Position numbers and translations under genes: made by a program
DNA from: an uncultured Acetatifactor sp.
GTDB lineage: Bacteria; Bacillota; Clostridia; Lachnospirales; Lachnospiraceae
DNA: 64,000 nucleotides
Direction of reading: 5' to 3'
Assembly: GCA_910585805.1 (NCBI GenBank)
Contig: CAJUFB010000004.1
Span: 45,372-109,371 of the forward strand
Notes under the pieces: generated by a model
The model's input: only the letters and a program-made list of their open reading frames with translations
What the model was told of the DNA's origin: nothing
The model's database searches: none
In this document: in pieces, positions 60,571-64,000 of the stretch
Layout of the letters: every line of letters starts with the position of its first letter
Position numbering within the stretch: position 1 is the stretch's first letter

Positions 60571-63500
60571 TCAGTTCAGCACCTGATCCAGTGTCTGAAA
60601 CAGAACGACTGTATCAATGGGCTTGGCGATATGGCCGTTCATTCCGCAGGCCAGCGCTTCCTTCTTATCTTCCTCAAATGCATTGGCAGTCATGGCGATG
60701 ATGGGGATGGAGGCCAATTCCCGATCCTCCAGCTTCCGGATCGCTTTTGCCGCCTCATAACCGTTCATCACAGGCATCTGCACATCCATCAGAACCAGCT
60801 GATAATATCCGGACTGCGACCTGCGCATCATTTCCACAGCCTCCTGTCCGTTCCGCGCAACTTCAGTGGTAAATCCGGCATCCCCCAGAATGGCTACCGC
60901 GATCTCCTGATTCAATTCCACATCCTCCGCCAGCAGTATCCGCCCTGTACGCTGATGACTGACTTTCTCTACCTTCTCTTCAGGCGGTTCAGCCTCCGCG
61001 TTTATGACCGACTGCAGACAGCTCCTCAGCTCCGACAGAAACAATGGTTTGCTGCAAAAGGCTGTAACCCCGGCCTCTTTCGCCTCATCCTCTATATCAG
61101 ACCAGTCGTAGGCTGTCAGCACGATAACCGGCACTTCATCTCCCATTTCCTTCCGGATCCTCCGGGTAACCTCCACACCGTTCATATCGGGCAGCAGCCA
61201 GTCTATAATATAGACGCAGTAGCTGTCCCCCCGCATAAGCGCCTGGCGGGTGCGCAGCACTGCTTCCTTTCCCGACAGCGTCCACTCTGCACGCATTCCG
61301 ATCTGCTGCAGCATATAGGAAACGCTGTCACAGGTATTAAAATCATCGTCCACCACCAGCGCCCTGCCGTTCTTCAGCTTCGCTATGGTGCAGGGTTCTT
61401 TTGACACCTCATTCAGTTTAAAGGTAAAACTTGCCCGGAATTCCGTTCCGACTCCCTGTTCACTTTTTACCTCTATGGTACCGTTCATCATATCCACAAT
61501 GTTCTTCGTGATGGCCATCCCCAGGCCGGTACCCTGTATCCCGCTGATGGTACTGCTCTCCTCCCTCTCAAAGGGCTCAAAGATATGCTCCACGAATTCT
61601 TTGCTCATACCGATACCGGTGTCTTTGATCACAAACTCATAATCGGCATATCCCTCCGGCGCTCCCGGTTTCTCCGTGACCCGCATGCTGACGATCCCGC
61701 CCGCGCCCGTATATTTTACCGAATTGCTTAACAGATTTAAAAGCACCTGATTCAGCCGCAGCTTATCGCAGAAGATTTCCTCATCCCATACATCCACGGC
61801 ATCCATATACAGTTCCAGCTGCTTGGCATTGATATCCGCCTGCAGGATATTGCGCAGGCCGTGCAGGATATCCGGCAGGCTGCAGGGCTTCTCGTCCAGA
61901 TGTATCTTCCCGCTTTCGATCCGGCTCATATCCAGCACATCATTGATCAGACTCAGCAGATGATTTCCCGAGGTCATGATCTTCTTCAGATACTCTTCCA
62001 CCTGCTCCCTTTGCTCAATATGGGTAATGGCAAGGGCCGTGAAACCCACGATGGCATTCATGGGCGTCCTGATATCATGAGACATGTTGGAAAGGAAAGT
62101 GCTCTTGGCCTTGCTGGCCCTGTTGGCCTGCAGCAGAGCATCCTCCAGAAGACGTTTCTGCTCTATCTCATTACGGATCTCGTCATCCACACTGCGGAAT
62201 CCCAAAACAATACCCCGGTTTTCATCCCATTCGCCGGCGCGCACGGCTTTTACCTGAAAATATTTTGTACAGCCATCCCTGACCGCCCGGTAGGTAACAT
62301 AAAGCTGCAGCTTTTCTTCCAGTTCGTGGCGGATTCCTTCCCGGGAAGAAGCCTGCTTCACCATTTCCCTGTCTTCCTCATGTACAAAATCCTGTATGTA
62401 CCGTCCCATACTTTCTTCCAGGATGATATCTCCCTCAAAAACTCTGTCGAACATGTGCTCCGTCTCATCGTTGCGAAGCAGCCGCCCCGCTCCGGTATCC
62501 AGATCAAAATAGCAGACGAGGCTGTAATCAATGCTCAGCGCCCTGACCAGCTCCATCTGGCGTCTCTCATTCTTTTTTTCCTGCAGTTTCTGAGCAGTAC
62601 AATCCAAAAGGAATCGCTGATAAAACAGCTCTCCGTTCTCCCGAAGCAGTTTGATATTGCCCATGATATGCAGAATATCGCCGTTTTTATGCCTGATGCG
62701 ATATTCCACGCTGACGCTGTCGCCCTCTTTCTTCAGATCCTCTATGCTCTCCTGAAGCACCTCCCTGTCTTCCTCCGCAACAGAAGAAGCAACCATATCA
62801 AATCCGTCTGCCAGCAGCTCCTCCCTGCTGTTGTATCCAAGAATCTTCAGTGCCGCACTGTTAATGCTGATGATCTGCCGACCATCCAAAGAATGACAGA
62901 TCACACCGCAGTCAATGGTGGTAAAAAGAGTCTCCAGCGTGCGGTTCTTCTGCACGATCTCCTGTTCGTATGCACGCTCCTGGGTTACATCGATGGCTAC
63001 GCCCACTGTCCCCATCACACTTCCGTCGATATCATACAGAGGAGATTTATAGGTAGTCAGCGTCCGCATCCCTTCGCCGGTCTTAATGATCTCTTCGGAG
63101 ACGAAAGTCCTGCGTTTCATCATGACCTCCCGCTCCGATTCTATACAGGCAGGATCGTCCTGCTCCACATCCCAGATATACGCGTGTCCCCGCCCTTCCA
63201 CCTGCTTCTTCGTCTTGCCCACCGTCCGGCAGAAGCTGTCATTCACCTTTTCGTGGATGCCGTCCTTATCCTTGTACCAGATCAGGTTGGGCACATGGTT
63301 GATGGTCGCCTCAAAGAACTGGCTGGTCTGCCAGGCATCCATTTTAGCCTTGCAGTCCTGCTGCCATCTGGCGAACCGGAACCGGATCTCCCCTTCCGTC
63401 ATAGGAAGCGTCCAGATATCCTTCACTGCCGCCAGAAGCCCTTTCTGCTCCGGCACTGTCCCCTCTGCCTCTTCCTGTCCAACAGGATCCCAGGCGGAAA

Positions 63501-63801
63501 AAGCGGAGATTCCCTCTATCGGAAATTCCTCCGCCATCAGTCTGTTCGCATCGCTGTCCGCCAACAGGATCAGTTCCGCATCGCCGCGTTTCGCCAAAGC
63601 AAGCGCACGTACCGTCTCCTTTACATCCATATCCTGTAAATTCGCCAGGATCACATTTGCCCCGGACGCTGCTTCCTCCTCCGGATAGACACTCTGTGAA
63701 AAAGTGTGAGTGAAATGATCTAACGGCACGCTTTCCCTTATTATTTCAAATGTCCTGCATGAATGGCCTGCAAGATAAAAGTGGAGCTGGCAATGGTACA
63801 T
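60571..63801 (-). CDS. hybrid sensor histidine kinase with two receiver domains
   Basis: 1076 residues, no membrane helix, so cytoplasmic. Order: an N-terminal receiver-like but degenerate segment (1 to about 105), at least two PAS domains (about 165-280 and 285-405), a further PAS-like stretch (about 415-545), HisKA with H575 in SNMSHDIRTPMNAIVG, HATPase with NQVLLNLLSNSVKYT and GIQGTGLGMAI, a first receiver with D867 (IIDWLLPDMNG), and a second receiver with D1006 (LMDVQMPVMNG). No separate output regulator is adjacent. It lies 218 bases upstream of thl on the same strand, separated by the thl promoter; a role in controlling that operon is only a guess from position. Confidence 0.93.
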   Translation of the reverse strand: MYHCQLHFYLAGHSCRTFEIIRESVPLDHFTHTFSQSVYPEEEAASGANVILANLQDMDVKETVRALALAKRGDAELILLADSDANRLMAEEFPIEGISAFSAWDPVGQEEAEGTVPEQKGLLAAVKDIWTLPMTEGEIRFRFARWQQDCKAKMDAWQTSQFFEATINHVPNLIWYKDKDGIHEKVNDSFCRTVGKTKKQVEGRGHAYIWDVEQDDPACIESEREVMMKRRTFVSEEIIKTGEGMRTLTTYKSPLYDIDGSVMGTVGVAIDVTQERAYEQEIVQKNRTLETLFTTIDCGVICHSLDGRQIISINSAALKILGYNSREELLADGFDMVASSVAEEDREVLQESIEDLKKEGDSVSVEYRIRHKNGDILHIMGNIKLLRENGELFYQRFLLDCTAQKLQEKKNERRQMELVRALSIDYSLVCYFDLDTGAGRLLRNDETEHMFDRVFEGDIILEESMGRYIQDFVHEEDREMVKQASSREGIRHELEEKLQLYVTYRAVRDGCTKYFQVKAVRAGEWDENRGIVLGFRSVDDEIRNEIEQKRLLEDALLQANRASKAKSTFLSNMSHDIRTPMNAIVGFTALAITHIEQREQVEEYLKKIMTSGNHLLSLINDVLDMSRIESGKIHLDEKPCSLPDILHGLRNILQADINAKQLELYMDAVDVWDEEIFCDKLRLNQVLLNLLSNSVKYTGAGGIVSMRVTEKPGAPEGYADYEFVIKDTGIGMSKEFVEHIFEPFEREESSTISGIQGTGLGMAITKNIVDMMNGTIEVKSEQGVGTEFRASFTFKLNEVSKEPCTIAKLKNGRALVVDDDFNTCDSVSYMLQQIGMRAEWTLSGKEAVLRTRQALMRGDSYCVYIIDWLLPDMNGVEVTRRIRKEMGDEVPVIVLTAYDWSDIEDEAKEAGVTAFCSKPLFLSELRSCLQSVINAEAEPPEEKVEKVSHQRTGRILLAEDVELNQEIAVAILGDAGFTTEVARNGQEAVEMMRRSQSGYYQLVLMDVQMPVMNGYEAAKAIRKLEDRELASIPIIAMTANAFEEDKKEALACGMNGHIAKPIDTVVLFQTLDQVLN

Positions 63802-63901
63802 GTCCGTTTCCTCCTGATCTTCTTCCGCATCTGTCTTTCAAATATATTGTTGGAATCTCCAAACCGGACTTATGAGATGCAATTTTATACTTAATGATAC
63901 T

Positions 63902-63930
63902 ATTCTAACAAGACAACGAATTAATGTCAA
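63902..63930 (-). promoter_or_regulatory. promoter of hybrid kinase gene
   Basis: On the minus strand, TTGACA, 17 bases, then TAGAAT, a near-consensus sigma-A promoter about 100 bases upstream of the start codon. Nothing else is seen to the end of the window. Confidence 0.8.
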
Positions 63931-64000
63931 TATTTTATGCTTGCAACCAGCTCTGACGAGTAAACTTTTTTATAGTTATCTAAGCCAGAATTTCTATTCT

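Noticed and set aside
61861..63639. 592-codon plus-strand frame opposite the hybrid kinase
   Set aside because: Shadow of the kinase; no start signal, no domain.
1..64000. tRNA genes, rRNA genes, prophage or integrase genes
   Set aside because: None could be recognised on either strand; the only structural RNA seen is rnpB.

Overview
The window reads as a chromosomal segment of a spore-forming, anaerobic member of the Clostridia, most likely a gut Lachnospiraceae. The reasons are the spore genes gpr and spoIIP, a class B sortase, the operon thl-crt-hbd-bcd-etfB-etfA for butyryl-CoA formation, a two-subunit iron-sulfur L-serine dehydratase, a type A RNase P RNA and a CIRCE-controlled groESL. 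No genus can be named from the sequence alone. Most genes lie on the minus strand.

Layout. 0.1-2.4 kb: sortase B, an LCP ligase and a small HTH regulator. 2.4-3.6 kb: a repeat-rich gap. 3.6-5.9 kb: groES-groEL with CIRCE and a good promoter. 6.1-9.8 kb: a probable DUF1905/C39-like fusion, an AraC regulator and spoIIP. 9.9-16.1 kb: gpr, rpsT, a TPM/zinc-ribbon pair, an unknown protein, mnmA and yccF. 16.6-19.5 kb: a BceAB-like ABC exporter. 19.8-21.1 kb: a RyR-domain remnant and a charged unknown protein. 21.6-41.7 kb: a defence island. 42-43 kb: a GH43-like gene broken by a small transposable repeat. 43-47.9 kb: carB, a VTT membrane protein and rnpB. 48-52 kb: sdaAB-sdaAA, a D,D-carboxypeptidase and a YkgJ protein. 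52-53.2 kb: repeats and a minisatellite. 53.2-60.4 kb: the butyrate operon. 60.6-63.8 kb: a large hybrid histidine kinase.

The defence island is the most unusual part. It holds two different Wadjet-like (JetABC, SMC/condensin-type) sets about 5 kb apart. Set 1 (jetA-jetB-jetC) has no jetD beside it and is the distal half of a tightly packed six-gene run: DUF4111-like nucleotidyltransferase, MNT nucleotidyltransferase, HEPN protein, JetA, JetB, JetC. Set 2 is complete (jetD-jetA-jetB-jetC). It is preceded by an aromatic-acid-exporter-like membrane protein whose stop overlaps the jetD start, and followed by a HEAT-repeat (DNA alkylation repair-like) protein. A MATE exporter and an AAA ATPase/PD-(D/E)XK protein lie between the sets. 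The working hypothesis is that set 1 uses HEPN/MNT proteins as its effector or switch, or borrows JetD from set 2.

Several dispersed repeat families run through the window. (1) A roughly 98-bp element with TACTGC/GCAGTA ends flanked by TA: three near-full copies, one half copy. (2) A roughly 105-bp palindromic family ending in TAAGGAAGTGTCT, one copy of which is interrupted by element 1. (3) A palindromic family whose end abuts and apparently supplies the ribosome-binding site of five unrelated genes. (4) An 18-bp unit that encodes hexapeptide repeats inside several unrelated proteins. No transposase gene is present to explain them.
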